Shown here: positions 25,743-36,587 of the stretch, piece after piece
Position numbering within the stretch: position 1 is the stretch's first letter
Layout of the letters: each line of letters begins with the position of its first letter
Assembly (NCBI GenBank): GCA_018223085.1
Contig: JAAEZB010000006.1
Span: 1 to 50,687 of the forward strand
From: Paracoccaceae bacterium
GTDB taxonomy: Bacteria; Pseudomonadota; Alphaproteobacteria; Rhodobacterales; Rhodobacteraceae
Reading direction: 5' to 3'
DNA length: 50,687 nt
Translations under genes and position numbers: made by a program
Notes under the pieces: model-generated
What the model was told of the DNA's origin: nothing
The model's input: only the letters and a program-made list of their open reading frames with translations
The model's database searches: none

Positions 25743-26743
25743 ATCGAAAGCCGCGTCGACTGACTTCCGCGCTCACGATAGGGCGTGGTGTCATAATGTG
25801 CCCGGTAGCATTTTGAGAAATGGGATGGCGAGGCAAAGCCACAGGCCAGTGCCACGTTGATGACGCTCATATCCGTCTGCATCAACAGATTGCGCGCCTT
25901 CTGAAGCCGCAATTCCATGTAATAGCGCTTGGGCGAGCGATTGAGATAACGCCGGAACAGCCGTTCAAGCTGGCGGGTGGACATGCCCACATCCTTGGCT
26001 AGAATCGAAGGGCTGATTGGCTCTTCAATATTGGCTTCCATCATCTGGATCACCTGGCTGAGCTTCGGATGGCGCACCCCGATCCGTGTCGGCACCGAAA
26101 GGCGCTGTGTATCCTGATCGGTGCGGATCGAGGAGTAAATCTGTTGATCCGCGACCCAATTGGCCAGATCTTCGCCGAAATCGTTGGAAATGATCTGTAG
26201 GAACATGTCGATAGACGAGGTGCCCCCGGCGGTCGTCATCCGGTTGCCGTCGATCTTGAACACGGATTTGCTGAGATCAACCTCGGGGAAGTCCTCAGTA
26301 AAACTGTCCTGATTTTCCCAGTGGATCGTGGCCTTCTTCCCATCAAGAAGCCCGGCCTTGGCCATGACATATGCAGCGGTGCAAAGCCCGCCAATCTTGA
26401 TGCCTTTACGTGCTTCGCGACGCAGCCACGAAATGAGCCGTTTGGTGGTCGCTTTCTGAATCTCGATTCCACCACACAAGATCACCCGGTCATCCCGGTG
26501 CAATTCAAAAAGATCGTCGTCGAGCTTGAATTCGGTATTGGTCGAGGACGTAACTGTTTCACCGCCTTCTCCAACCAGAACCCATTCATAGCGCGGTGCA
26601 TCGCTATTGCGGTTGGCAAGGCGCAGGCAATCCAATGCCGAAGCAAAAGAGAGAAGTGTAAAATTCTCAAGCAAAACAAAGACGAAACGGATCGGTTTCG
26701 TGTGGATATCGGTCCGATCGCCTGTGCTTGTCGGCTGGGCCAT
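25739..26743 (-). CDS. GlxA family transcriptional regulator (DJ-1/PfpI-like plus AraC HTH)
   Basis: Class I glutaminase-like N-terminus; C-terminal AraC HTH (MSTRQLERLFRRYLNRSPKRYYMELRLQKARNLLMQTD). Confidence 0.9.
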   Translation of the reverse strand: MAQPTSTGDRTDIHTKPIRFVFVLLENFTLLSFASALDCLRLANRNSDAPRYEWVLVGEGGETVTSSTNTEFKLDDDLFELHRDDRVILCGGIEIQKATTKRLISWLRREARKGIKIGGLCTAAYVMAKAGLLDGKKATIHWENQDSFTEDFPEVDLSKSVFKIDGNRMTTAGGTSSIDMFLQIISNDFGEDLANWVADQQIYSSIRTDQDTQRLSVPTRIGVRHPKLSQVIQMMEANIEEPISPSILAKDVGMSTRQLERLFRRYLNRSPKRYYMELRLQKARNLLMQTDMSVINVALACGFASPSHFSKCYRAHYDTTPYRERGSQSTRLSI

Positions 26744-26902
26744 TCGCGCGAATCCTTGTTTCTCTTCGGGGCCTTTCAAATGATCCGGTGATGTTAGCGC
26801 CTTTCACAAGGCCGAGGTCAAGGGCGTTAATTCATATATGGCCCTTAAAGGATCGGTTTTGTATAAGGGCCTTTCAAACTGATAGTGACCGGAGCAAAGA
26901 CA

Positions 26903-28270
26903 ATGGCTGAATGGGTAAAATCTGGCTGGCGGAACAAACCGCGGATCCAGATGCCTGAGTATACGGATGAGGATGCGCTGAAGGCCGTGGAGGCCCAGCT
27001 TGCCAGTTATCCGCCGCTCGTCTTTGCCGGTGAGGCGCGCCGCCTGAAGGAAAAACTCGGGGCCGCCGCACGTGGCGAGGCGTTTCTTCTTCAGGGCGGA
27101 GATTGCGCCGAAAGCTTTGAGCAGTTCTCGGCCGATGCGATCCGCGACACCTTCAAGGTCATGCTGCAAATGGCCATGGTCCTGACCTACGGCGCCAAAG
27201 TGCCTGTGGTGAAGGTCGGCCGTATGGCAGGGCAGTTCGCCAAGCCGCGCTCGGCCCCGACCGAGACGGTCGATGGGATTGAGTTGCCGAGCTACCGTGG
27301 CGATATCATCAACGAGCTTGATTTCACCCCCGAATCCCGCATTCCCGATCCGCGCAAGATGCTGCAAGCCTATACTCAGGCTGCCGCGACGCTGAACCTC
27401 CTGCGCGCGTTTTCGACCGGGGGTTATGCCGACGTGCATCAGGTTCACGCCTGGACCCTCGGCTTTACCGAAGGCGAAAAGGCCACCAAATATCGTGACA
27501 TGGCCAACCGGATTTCGGACGCGCTCGAATTCATGAAATCTGCGGGCGTCAATTCCGGCAACTCTGCCGCGCTGCGTACCGTGGACTTCTATACCAGCCA
27601 CGAAAGCCTGCTGCTTGAGTATGAAGAGGCGCTGACCCGTCTGGACTCGACTTCCGGCAACTGGCTGGCTGGCTCTGGTCACATGATCTGGATCGGCGAC
27701 CGCACCCGTCAGCCCGATGGCGCACATGTAGAGTTCTGCCGCGGCGTTCTGAACCCGATCGGCCTCAAATGTGGTCCCTCGATGACCTCTGAAGACCTCA
27801 AGGTTCTGATGAACAAGCTCAACCCCGAAAATGAAGCCGGTCGCCTGACGCTGATCGCGCGTTTCGGAGCGGGCAAAGTGAGCGAACACCTGCCGCGCCT
27901 CATCAAAACCGTGCAGGAAGAGGGGGCCAATGTGCTCTGGGTCTGCGATCCGATGCATGGCAACACGATCAAATCCTCCAGCGGTTACAAAACCCGTCCC
28001 TTCGAAAGCGTGCTGCGCGAGGTGCGTGAATTCTTTGCCGTGCACAAAGCCGAAGGCACAATCCCCGGCGGTGTGCATTTCGAGATGACCGGCCAGGACG
28101 TGACCGAATGCACCGGCGGTGTGCGTGCCGTGACCGAGGGCGACCTTTCGGCCCGCTATCACACGGCCTGCGACCCGCGCCTCAACGCGTCGCAATCGCT
28201 TGAACTGGCCTTCCTCGTGGCCGAAGAACTATCTGATCTGCGCAACGCACGTCAGGCGCAAGCCGTTTAA
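26903..28270 (+). CDS. Class II 3-deoxy-7-phosphoheptulonate (DAHP) synthase
   Basis: [54 protein letters not shown]. Confidence 0.96.
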   Translation: MAEWVKSGWRNKPRIQMPEYTDEDALKAVEAQLASYPPLVFAGEARRLKEKLGAAARGEAFLLQGGDCAESFEQFSADAIRDTFKVMLQMAMVLTYGAKVPVVKVGRMAGQFAKPRSAPTETVDGIELPSYRGDIINELDFTPESRIPDPRKMLQAYTQAAATLNLLRAFSTGGYADVHQVHAWTLGFTEGEKATKYRDMANRISDALEFMKSAGVNSGNSAALRTVDFYTSHESLLLEYEEALTRLDSTSGNWLAGSGHMIWIGDRTRQPDGAHVEFCRGVLNPIGLKCGPSMTSEDLKVLMNKLNPENEAGRLTLIARFGAGKVSEHLPRLIKTVQEEGANVLWVCDPMHGNTIKSSSGYKTRPFESVLREVREFFAVHKAEGTIPGGVHFEMTGQDVTECTGGVRAVTEGDLSARYHTACDPRLNASQSLELAFLVAEELSDLRNARQAQAV

Positions 28271-28299
28271 GATCGCCTCATAAGGCACTGAAAATAAAT

Positions 28300-28337
28300 A
28301 AAGGCGGGGTGGCCATGTCCAGGCACCCCGCCTTTTT
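28300..28337. terminator. Bidirectional terminator
   Basis: AAAGGCGGGGTG-12 nt-CACCCCGCCTTTTT. Confidence 0.9.
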
Positions 28338-28355
28338 CATGCAGGAAAGAGGCGT

Positions 28356-29003
28356 CTAGTCTTCCATGCATAGAACCTTGAGATAGGGCACATGTGTCGG
28401 GCGCAGCTGTGCTTTGCGCTCTTGCCCCTGGGCAGCGCCACGCGCCCGAACTTCGCGCAGGAAAGTGCCCGTCAAAATCATCGGTTGTGCAGCAGGCATT
28501 GCGCGCCCGGCAAAAGCCATTGCGCCAAGAAGACGGGTCACTGTCCCGGTCGTGTTGAGCAGCGGAAACAAACGCATTTCCCCCACGGTCTCCCCCCGCA
28601 TGCCGCGCCGGGGCACCATTAGCTTCAAACAGGCCGTGGCGGGTCCGTCAAAACTATCGCGTAGGGTTTGGGCAAGGGTGGCCTGCGATTCCGCATCAAA
28701 AGCACGCGAAAATGGGAGTCCACGTGCCTCACAGCCCACCATATCACTTAATACGCAGCCTGAGACGCGAATCTTGCTGATCTCCGGCGCAATGCGTTCA
28801 ATGATAAAGGCATGGCGCAAATCCTGCCCTATGCCACGCGGGTCAATCTGTGTCCGCGCCGGAAGTCCCGTTCCCCCCGGTGTGCCATCGCGCAATCCCT
28901 GCCAATAGGCCTCGATCCGGTTGAGCGGCGCATAGGCGCGCTGCAAACTCTGCATATCCTCCTGTGTCCCCCGAAAGAACTTATCCCCAAACATCGTCTT
29001 CAA
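28356..29003 (-). CDS. PAS-like domain protein
   Basis: LQRAYAPLNRIEAYWQGLRDG, HAFIIERIAPEISKIRVSGCVLSDMVGCEARGLPFSRAF; resembles alphaproteobacterial PAS_5-type proteins. Confidence 0.65.
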   Translation of the reverse strand: MKTMFGDKFFRGTQEDMQSLQRAYAPLNRIEAYWQGLRDGTPGGTGLPARTQIDPRGIGQDLRHAFIIERIAPEISKIRVSGCVLSDMVGCEARGLPFSRAFDAESQATLAQTLRDSFDGPATACLKLMVPRRGMRGETVGEMRLFPLLNTTGTVTRLLGAMAFAGRAMPAAQPMILTGTFLREVRARGAAQGQERKAQLRPTHVPYLKVLCMED

Positions 29004-29208
29004 CTCCCGTCGCTGCGAAATCTCATCCGCCAGCGAGTCACTTGTCCAACCACAAACAAATCATCTCACATTTTCCCTAAATGCGGTGGGATTTCAGAGG
29101 GGTTGGTTAACTTCTGGATCGCCCTCAAATGGTTCTTGGACGCGGTCATATGCTTGCACCCGGACCCCCAATGGCTTTAGGTGTTTCAAGACGTTAAGGG
29201 AGGCGCTT

Positions 29209-30099
29209 GTGCTGAATTCGATGACGGGCTTTGCCACGCTGAAGGGCGAGGCCCTCGGTTTCGACTGGGTCTGGGACCTGCGCAGCGTCAATGCCAAGGG
29301 GCTTGATCTGCGCCTGCGGGTGCCCGACTGGATCGAAGGCTTGGAGCCTGCGGTGCGCGCTGCTCTGACCAAGGCGTTGGATCGTGGCTCAGTCAATCTG
29401 TCGCTTCGGGTTCAAAAGGGCGATGCCGAAGCCGTGCTCGCGCTCAACACGGCCCAGCTTGGCCCCGTGCTTGAGGCCTTGGCGTCCATCGAACAAGCCG
29501 CCATGGATAAGGGCGTGACCCTTGCGCCTTCCTGTGCCAGCGATCTCCTTGCTCTGCGTGGCATGCTCGATGTCTCCGCAAGCGAGACCGATACCAAGGC
29601 CCTGCGCGAAGCGATCCTCAAGGGCCTGCCCAAACTCATCAGTGCCTTTGCCGATATGCGTCGCGCCGAAGGCGAATCCCTCGATTCAGTGCTTAAGGAT
29701 CAGCTCTCGCAAGTTGCCAAACTGACCGAGGCTGCCGCTACTGAGGCCGAGGCGCGTAAGGGTGAGGCCCGCGCTACGCTTCAAGCCAATCTGGCTCGGG
29801 TGCTCGAAAATACCGACAATGTGGACGAATCTCGACTCACTCAGGAACTCGCGATGCTGGCCGTGAAACAGGATGTGACCGAAGAGCTCGACCGGCTGCG
29901 CGCCCATGTGCACGCCGCCCGCGATCTTATCGCTGGTGGAAGCCCGGTGGGCCGCAAGCTCGATTTCCTCATGCAGGAGTTCAACCGCGAGGCCAACACG
30001 CTCTGCTCAAAATCGCAGTCCGTGGCGCTGACCCGGATCGGGCTCGACCTCAAAGCGGTGATCGACCAGATGCGCGAACAGGTTCAGAACGTGGAATAG
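29209..30099 (+). CDS. YicC family endoribonuclease-like protein (GTG start)
   Basis: LNSMTGFATLKGE start; GRKLDFLMQEFNREANTLCSKS C-terminus; next to gmk. Confidence 0.92.
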   Translation: MLNSMTGFATLKGEALGFDWVWDLRSVNAKGLDLRLRVPDWIEGLEPAVRAALTKALDRGSVNLSLRVQKGDAEAVLALNTAQLGPVLEALASIEQAAMDKGVTLAPSCASDLLALRGMLDVSASETDTKALREAILKGLPKLISAFADMRRAEGESLDSVLKDQLSQVAKLTEAAATEAEARKGEARATLQANLARVLENTDNVDESRLTQELAMLAVKQDVTEELDRLRAHVHAARDLIAGGSPVGRKLDFLMQEFNREANTLCSKSQSVALTRIGLDLKAVIDQMREQVQNVE

Positions 30100-30108
30100 G
30101 GGACAGAC

Positions 30109-30750
30109 ATGACCAACCGACGCGGCCTTCTCATTATCCTGTCTTCGCCCTCCGGCGCAGGCAAATCGACCCTCGCACGCCGTCTTATGGAGTGGGATTC
30201 CGGGCTGAGCTTCTCTGTCTCCGCGACAACCCGCGCCCCGCGCCCCGGCGAAACCCATGGACGGGAATACTTCTTCCTCTCGGAAGAAGAATTCAAGCGC
30301 ATGGCCGTGAATGGCGAAATGCTCGAACACGCCCATGTGTTCGGCAATTTTTATGGCTCCCCCGCTGCCCCGGTGCAAAAAACGATTGAGAGCGGCAATG
30401 ATGTCCTCTTTGACGTGGACTGGCAGGGCGAACAACAGATCCGCAATTCCGATCTCGGCAAACACGCCCTGTCGATTTTCATCCTGCCGCCCTCAATTAC
30501 CGAACTACACCGCCGCCTCGTGTCGCGCGGACAGGATAGCGATGAAGTCATCACCAAACGGATGCACAAAAGCTGGGATGAAATCTCTCACTGGGGTGCC
30601 TATGATTACGTCCTCATCAACGATGATCTCGACGCGACCGAAGCCCAACTCAAAACCATTATCAGCGCGGAACGGATGCGCCGCGAACAGCAACCCATGC
30701 TGCAAGAACATGTGCGCACCCTGCACGCTGAATTCGAGGAGATGTCCTGA
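30109..30750 (+). CDS. gmk: Guanylate kinase
   Basis: [56 protein letters not shown]. Confidence 0.96.
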   Translation: MTNRRGLLIILSSPSGAGKSTLARRLMEWDSGLSFSVSATTRAPRPGETHGREYFFLSEEEFKRMAVNGEMLEHAHVFGNFYGSPAAPVQKTIESGNDVLFDVDWQGEQQIRNSDLGKHALSIFILPPSITELHRRLVSRGQDSDEVITKRMHKSWDEISHWGAYDYVLINDDLDATEAQLKTIISAERMRREQQPMLQEHVRTLHAEFEEMS

Positions 30751-31277
30751 TGCCGCTTTATGAACTGGACGGGGTGCGCCCCGAGATCGCCGAGGATACT
30801 TGGGTCGCGCCCGATGCGAACCTGATCGGCAAAATCGTTCTCGAAGAGGGCGCGTCTGTCTGGTTCGGCGCGTCTTTGCGCGGCGACAATGAAGAAATCC
30901 GCATCGGCGCGGGCTCCAACGTGCAGGAAAATACCGTCATGCACACCGATATGGGGTTTCCGCTAACCATCGGCGCGGGGTGTACCATCGGTCACAAGGC
31001 GATGCTGCATGGCTGCATCATCGGCGACAACAGCCTTATTGGCATGGGGGCCACCGTTCTGAATGGGGCCAAGATCGGCAAAAACTGCCTCATCGGGGCA
31101 GGGGCGCTTATCACGGAAGGCAAGGAAATTCCCGATGGCTCGCTGGTCATGGGCGCTCCGGGCAAAGTGGTGCGCACATTGGACGAAGCCGCGATTCAAG
31201 GCCTGCGTGGCAGTGCGCTACACTACCAGGAAAACATGCGCCGCTATCGTTCCGGGCTTGTGAAAATCGAAGCGTAA
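30750..31277 (+). CDS. Gamma carbonic anhydrase-like hexapeptide-repeat protein
   Basis: [53 protein letters not shown]; start overlaps gmk stop. Confidence 0.92.
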   Translation: MPLYELDGVRPEIAEDTWVAPDANLIGKIVLEEGASVWFGASLRGDNEEIRIGAGSNVQENTVMHTDMGFPLTIGAGCTIGHKAMLHGCIIGDNSLIGMGATVLNGAKIGKNCLIGAGALITEGKEIPDGSLVMGAPGKVVRTLDEAAIQGLRGSALHYQENMRRYRSGLVKIEA

Positions 31278-31320
31278 CGCGCCGGATAGCATTAAGTTAG
31301 CCCCTTAATGCATTGAATAA

Positions 31321-31356
31321 TATTGTGAATGCGTGTCTTTTTTTCCATTCACAATA
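31321..31356. repeat. Inverted repeat upstream of phoR
   Basis: TATTGTGAATG (31321-31331) / CATTCACAATA (31346-31356), perfect 11-bp arms. Confidence 0.7.
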
Positions 31357-31424
31357 AACCGTTTACAAAACCTGCGACCTCGGAAACTCTTGCCACGCAA
31401 TCATATCCTGCGTGCGAGTCTTCC

Positions 31425-32459
31425 ATGAAATCGGTTCAATCCTTCCTCGACGCCATCCCCATGCCAGCGGTTTTCGTTGGCCCTCAAATGCGCATTGTCG
31501 GTGCCAATGACCGGGCGCGCGTCCTGAATGCCAATGCTGGCGATCCGCGCCCCTTTGTCCTCGTGTTTCGCCAGCCTTCTCTCGGCACGTCTCTCGAAGC
31601 GTGCTTCTCTACCGGAGCGCCACAAAAGGCGATTTATCATCACACCGACGGACCACATGAAATTCGCTACGAGGTCACGCTGCGCCGCGTGCAGGGCGGA
31701 GAGATTGATGGCTGCCTGCTTTGCTTCAACGATACAACCCATCTCAAACAAGCCGATCAGATGCGCCGGGATTTCGTTGCCAATGTGAGTCACGAGTTGC
31801 GCACGCCCCTGACGGCTATTCTGGGGTTCATCGAAACCCTTCAGGGTCCGGCACGTGGAGACATCAAGGCACAGGACCGGTTCCTGTCGACCATGGCTGC
31901 CGAAGCCGGACGGATGAATCGGCTCGTCGGGGATCTCCTTTCGCTGAGCCGGGTTGAGGAGGAGGCGAGGGTGCGCCCGACAACAATTGTGGATCTGGAC
32001 CAACTGATCCGCTCTGTCGTGCGTAATCTCGAACCCGTGGCCGAGGAAGTCGGTGGATCGCTATTTTTTGACGCGCCGATCACGCCGCCCAAACTCCCCG
32101 GAGATTCAGATCAGCTTCTTCAGGTCTTCACCAACCTGATCGAGAATGCGCTCAAATACGGCGGCGAGGGCACCGAAGTTACCATCCGCATGAGCACGTC
32201 GCCCCGCGATCATGTGCTGCGCGTGCCGGTTCTGCGTATCCGGGTCGAGGATACCGGGCCGGGAATCGCCGCCTCGCACATTCCCCGCCTGACCGAACGG
32301 TTCTACCGCATCGATTCTCACCGCTCGCGCGCCATGGGGGGAACGGGGCTGGGGCTGGCCATCGTGAAACATATCCTCAATCGTCACCGCGGCCGTCTTT
32401 CTGTTGAAAGCACTGTGGGCGAAGGGTCCGTCTTCACCGTGATCCTGCCGCTGGAGTAA
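31425..32459 (+). CDS. phoR: PhoR-type sensor histidine kinase
   Basis: DFVANVSHELRTPLTAILGFIETL H-box; ATGGTGLGLAIVKHILNRH; first gene before pst genes. Confidence 0.9.
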   Translation: MKSVQSFLDAIPMPAVFVGPQMRIVGANDRARVLNANAGDPRPFVLVFRQPSLGTSLEACFSTGAPQKAIYHHTDGPHEIRYEVTLRRVQGGEIDGCLLCFNDTTHLKQADQMRRDFVANVSHELRTPLTAILGFIETLQGPARGDIKAQDRFLSTMAAEAGRMNRLVGDLLSLSRVEEEARVRPTTIVDLDQLIRSVVRNLEPVAEEVGGSLFFDAPITPPKLPGDSDQLLQVFTNLIENALKYGGEGTEVTIRMSTSPRDHVLRVPVLRIRVEDTGPGIAASHIPRLTERFYRIDSHRSRAMGGTGLGLAIVKHILNRHRGRLSVESTVGEGSVFTVILPLE

Positions 32460-32482
32460 AGTTTTTACCTTCATCGGGTGGG

Positions 32483-32511
32483 TGTCATAAAACCGTTACA
32501 TTGATGTCACA
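32483..32511 (+). promoter_or_regulatory. Pho box, three half-sites at 11-bp spacing
   Basis: TGTCATA (32483), CGTTACA (32494), TGTCACA (32505), upstream of pstS. Confidence 0.8.
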
Positions 32512-32587
32512 AAAGGTTTGCGCGGCGCCCATAGCACACCGCTGAGACCGTCATGCTCAGACGGTCAACACCAATGGAGTTAATCAT

Positions 32588-33631
32588 ATGTCTGTCAAAC
32601 TGACTGCATCGGCACTGGCCATCGCCGCCGTCGCCACCACCGCCGCCGCTCGTGACCAGGTTCAGGTTGCTGGTTCCTCGACCGTTCTGCCCTACGCCTC
32701 GATCGTGGCCGAAGCTTTCGGCGAAAACTTTGACTTCCCGACACCGGTCGTGGAATCGGGCGGTTCCTCGGCTGGCCTCAAGCGTTTCTGCGAAGGCGTG
32801 GGCGAAAACACCATCGACGTCGCCAACGCATCGCGCAAAATCAAGGACAAAGAGATTGCAGCTTGCGCCGAAGCCGGCGTGACCGACATCATCGAAGTCC
32901 GCATCGGCTATGACGGCATCGTCTTCGCCTCGCAGATCAACGGCCCGGCATACAACGCATTTGAACCGGCTGACATCTTCAACGCTCTGGCTGCCAAGGT
33001 TGTTGTCGACGGCGCGCTCGTCGAAAACACCAACAAGCAGTGGGCCGACTTCAACGCCGATCTCCCGGCTTCCGACATCGCCGCCTTCATCCCGGGCACC
33101 AAGCACGGTACCCGTGAAGTTTTCGAAGTGAAGGTGATGGAAGCAGGTTGTAAAGCGACCGGCGCTTACGACATCTATCTCGCAAACGCCACCGGCGACT
33201 CGGAAAAAGCCAAGAAAAAAGCCGCTTCCAAAGCCTGCTACGAAGTGCGCACCGACGGCGTGTCGGTTGACATCGACGGCGACTACACCGAGACCCTCGC
33301 ACGCATCGACGCCAACCCGAACGGCATCGGCGTCTTCGGCCTCGCATTCTACGAGAACAACACCGACAAGCTCAAAGTGGCAACCATGTCGGATGTTGCA
33401 CCGTCGACCGAAACCATCGCAACCGGCGAATACCCGGTCTCGCGCCCGCTCTTCTTCTACGTGAAGAAAGCCCACATCGGCGTGATCCCCGGCCTCAAGG
33501 ACTATGCTGAGTTCTTCGTCTCCGACGAGATCGCAGGCGCCGACGGCCCGCTCTCCGAATACGGTCTCGTGGCCGATCCGGAACTGGCCGCGACCCAAGC
33601 CGCTGTTGCAGCTGAAGAAACCATGAAGTAA
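32588..33631 (+). CDS. pstS: Phosphate ABC transporter substrate-binding protein
   Basis: DQVQVAGSSTVLPYASIVAEAFGENF...ESGGSSAGLKRFCEG; within pst-pho cluster. Confidence 0.95.
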   Translation: MSVKLTASALAIAAVATTAAARDQVQVAGSSTVLPYASIVAEAFGENFDFPTPVVESGGSSAGLKRFCEGVGENTIDVANASRKIKDKEIAACAEAGVTDIIEVRIGYDGIVFASQINGPAYNAFEPADIFNALAAKVVVDGALVENTNKQWADFNADLPASDIAAFIPGTKHGTREVFEVKVMEAGCKATGAYDIYLANATGDSEKAKKKAASKACYEVRTDGVSVDIDGDYTETLARIDANPNGIGVFGLAFYENNTDKLKVATMSDVAPSTETIATGEYPVSRPLFFYVKKAHIGVIPGLKDYAEFFVSDEIAGADGPLSEYGLVADPELAATQAAVAAEETMK

Positions 33632-33649
33632 GGCCTTCGGGCCTTGCTG

Positions 33650-33674
33650 GGGCGGCGCATATTTCGCGCCGCCC
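33650..33674 (+). other. Hairpin between pstS and pstC
   Basis: GGGCGGCGC-ATATTTC-GCGCCGCCC. Confidence 0.75.
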
Positions 33675-33719
33675 TTTCCCCGCTTTTAGGACCTTTTCCG
33701 AACAATAAGAGGGGCTCAC

Positions 33720-35216
33720 ATGCCTGTCCTTTGGATCGTAGTACTTGTGCTTGCGCTTGGGGGCGCGGGTTATGTCATGGGGCGCATGCGGGCCATGGCC
33801 TCTGCCGGAGGCGACGCCCGTCACCTCCATTCCCTGCCGAACTACTATGGCATGCATGTTTTCCTTGCCGCGACGGTGCCGTCGCTTTTGCTGCTTGTGA
33901 TCTGGCTTCTCGTGCAGCCGCTGGTCATCAACAGCCAGATCGCGCACCATATCCCCTCCGACACAGTTGCCGAAGGCTCAAGCCTCAGCCTCGTGATGGC
34001 TGATGTGCGTCGGGTTGCGGACGGGCTTGATACGGCGGTGGCCGCCGGGGCCATGACCGAGCAACAGGCCGGTTCGATCCGCACTGAATTTACCGATATT
34101 CGCGCCCGTTTGGGCGAGGTTGGCGTGGCGCTTGGCGCCAATGTGCGCCCCGAAGTGCTCAAGGCGGCACAGAGCTACCGTTCGCTCAATACGACCTACA
34201 CGCTCTTCCTCACCATTGTGGCAGTCGGCCTGTCTCTGGCCGGTCTCGCCTATGCCTGGCTACGCAGCCACAAAGATTTCCGCGCCCGCAACGTTGTAGA
34301 GTCAGTGGTGAAATCTCTGTTGATCCTGGCCTCGACGATTGCAGTCCTGACCACGGTCGGCATCGTCCTGTCACTGATCTTCAACACGGTCGAGTTCTTC
34401 AAGCTCTATCCCGCGACAAGCTTCTTCTTCGAGCCGACCTGGCTGCCATCCTTTGGGGGGGGCATCGACAGTGACGGCAATCCGCTTTCCAAGCTCGGCA
34501 TCCTGCCGCTTCTTTGGGGCACGCTTTATATTTCGCTGATTGCTCTGGCGGTGGCCGTGCCCATTGGCCTCTTCGCGGCGATCTATCTTTCGGAATATGC
34601 CGGAATTCATACCCGCTCTGTCGCCAAACCATTGATCGAGGTCCTCGCCGGGATCCCGACCATTGTTTACGGTCTCTTCGCTCTGCTGACCGTCGGCCCG
34701 CTTCTGGTCGATGTCTTCGGGCAGGGCGGCATTCTCGGGGTCGGCTGGATGCAGGGCGGCACGGCCGTGATGACCGCCGGTCTCGTCATGGGCATCATGC
34801 TGATCCCCTTCGTGTCTTCGCTTTCCGATGACATTATCAACGCTGTTCCCCAAGCCATGCGCGACGGCTCGCTCGGCCTTGGCGCGACCAAATCGGAAAC
34901 CATCCGTCAGGTTGTCTTGCCGGCGGCACTTCCGGGTATTGTCGGCGCCATCCTTCTGGCCGCCTCGCGTGCCATCGGCGAGACCATGATCGTGGTACTC
35001 GGGGCAGGGGCCGCCGCCCGCCTGAGCCTCAACCCCTTCGACGCGATGACCACCGTCACCGCCAAGATCGTCAGCCAGCTCACCGGGGATGCCGACTTTG
35101 CGTCGCCCGAGGCGCTGGTTGCCTTTGCCCTCGGCATGACCCTCTTTCTGGTCACGCTCGCCCTTAACATCTTCGCGCTCTACATCGTGCGCAAATACCG
35201 GGAGCAGTACGAATGA
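33720..35216 (+). CDS. pstC: Phosphate ABC transporter permease PstC with extended N-terminal region
   Basis: PLIEVLAGIPTIVYGLFALLTVGP; C-terminal permease domain; long N-terminal extension with extra TM and periplasmic segment. Confidence 0.94.
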   Translation: MPVLWIVVLVLALGGAGYVMGRMRAMASAGGDARHLHSLPNYYGMHVFLAATVPSLLLLVIWLLVQPLVINSQIAHHIPSDTVAEGSSLSLVMADVRRVADGLDTAVAAGAMTEQQAGSIRTEFTDIRARLGEVGVALGANVRPEVLKAAQSYRSLNTTYTLFLTIVAVGLSLAGLAYAWLRSHKDFRARNVVESVVKSLLILASTIAVLTTVGIVLSLIFNTVEFFKLYPATSFFFEPTWLPSFGGGIDSDGNPLSKLGILPLLWGTLYISLIALAVAVPIGLFAAIYLSEYAGIHTRSVAKPLIEVLAGIPTIVYGLFALLTVGPLLVDVFGQGGILGVGWMQGGTAVMTAGLVMGIMLIPFVSSLSDDIINAVPQAMRDGSLGLGATKSETIRQVVLPAALPGIVGAILLAASRAIGETMIVVLGAGAAARLSLNPFDAMTTVTAKIVSQLTGDADFASPEALVAFALGMTLFLVTLALNIFALYIVRKYREQYE

Positions 35217-36571
35217 GTGACGCAACCGTCTTCCCCGAGAAAAAGCCTCAGGGCCCAAAGGGTTCGCTTCTGGTTCAGGATGCTCGCACCAAGCGCCGCA
35301 ACGCTGCCGAATCCCGGTTTAAGGTCTATGGCATGCTCGCCGTGGCCACGGGCCTGTGTTTTCTGGTGATGCTGCTCTGGGCGATCATTAGCAATGGCAC
35401 GCAGGCTTTTAGCCAGACCTTTGTCACCTTCGAAGTCGAACTGCTTGAGAGCAAGCTCGACAAGAAGGGTGCGCGCAATATCGACGATATCAAGAAGGTC
35501 TCGACCTTCGGCTACACGCCACTGATCCAGAATAGCCTCCTGAAAGAGGTCGAAGCGCGCGGCATCGACACGCCCCTCTCCAAGGGCAAGGACATGAAAG
35601 CGATCCTGTCGGCCAGCGCCGCCGCGCAACTGCGTGATTTCGTCATCGCCAACCCCGACAAGATCGGCACAACCCACGAATTCCGCTTTCTCGCCTCAAG
35701 CCGCGTGGATGGCTACCTCAAGGGCCGCGTGACCCGCGATTCCATCGCCCGCGACAAAAACATCAAAGCGGCCCATCTTGATCTTGTCGACGGCCTCAAA
35801 GAGGCGGGCGTGCTCAAGAAAACCTTCAACTGGTCCTTTGTAACCGGCTCTGACGCCTCCGATACCCGTCCCGAAGCGGCCGGGATGGGGGTGTCTATGC
35901 TGGGCTCGCTGTTCATGATGCTGGTGGTGCTGGGACTGTCGTTGCCCATCGGTGTCGCCGCCTCGATCTATCTTGAGGAATTCGCGCCGCAGAACCGCTG
36001 GACCGACCTGATTGAGGTGAATATTTCCAACCTCGCCGCCGTGCCGTCGATCGTTTTCGGTATTCTTGGCCTTGCCGTCTTCATCCAGTTCGCACACCTG
36101 CCGCAATCGGCGCCGCTCGTGGGCGGTCTCGTGCTGACCCTGATGACCTTGCCGACGATTATCATCGCCACCCGCGCTTCGCTCAAATCCGTGCCGCCCT
36201 CGATCCGCGATGCCGCGCTCGGGGTAGGGGCCTCCAAGATGCAATCGGTCTTTCACCACGTGCTGCCGCTTGCGGCGCCTGGGATCCTGACCGGAACCAT
36301 CATCGGCCTCGCACAGGCGCTTGGTGAAACCGCGCCGCTCCTCCTCATCGGTATGGTGGGCTTTATCGCCTCCAACTATCCCGAAGGTGTCATGGATGGA
36401 TTTGTCGCCCCGAACTCCGCAATGCCGGCCCAAATCTATGAATGGGCCAAACGCGCCGACCCGGCCTTCTACGAACGCGCTTGGGGCGGTATCATTATCC
36501 TGCTGGTGTTTCTCATCACTATGAACATCATCGCCATCCTCCTGCGCCGTCGCTTTGAGCGCCGCTGGTAA
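35213..36571 (+). CDS. pstA: Phosphate ABC transporter permease PstA
   Basis: [66 protein letters not shown]. Confidence 0.94.
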   Translation: MSDATVFPEKKPQGPKGSLLVQDARTKRRNAAESRFKVYGMLAVATGLCFLVMLLWAIISNGTQAFSQTFVTFEVELLESKLDKKGARNIDDIKKVSTFGYTPLIQNSLLKEVEARGIDTPLSKGKDMKAILSASAAAQLRDFVIANPDKIGTTHEFRFLASSRVDGYLKGRVTRDSIARDKNIKAAHLDLVDGLKEAGVLKKTFNWSFVTGSDASDTRPEAAGMGVSMLGSLFMMLVVLGLSLPIGVAASIYLEEFAPQNRWTDLIEVNISNLAAVPSIVFGILGLAVFIQFAHLPQSAPLVGGLVLTLMTLPTIIIATRASLKSVPPSIRDAALGVGASKMQSVFHHVLPLAAPGILTGTIIGLAQALGETAPLLLIGMVGFIASNYPEGVMDGFVAPNSAMPAQIYEWAKRADPAFYERAWGGIIILLVFLITMNIIAILLRRRFERRW

Positions 36572-36587
36572 GAGAGGACACAAACCA

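Noticed and set aside
26804-28195. 463-codon minus-strand ORF opposite the class II DAHP synthase
   Set aside because: Antisense shadow; the plus-strand enzyme has strong family motifs.
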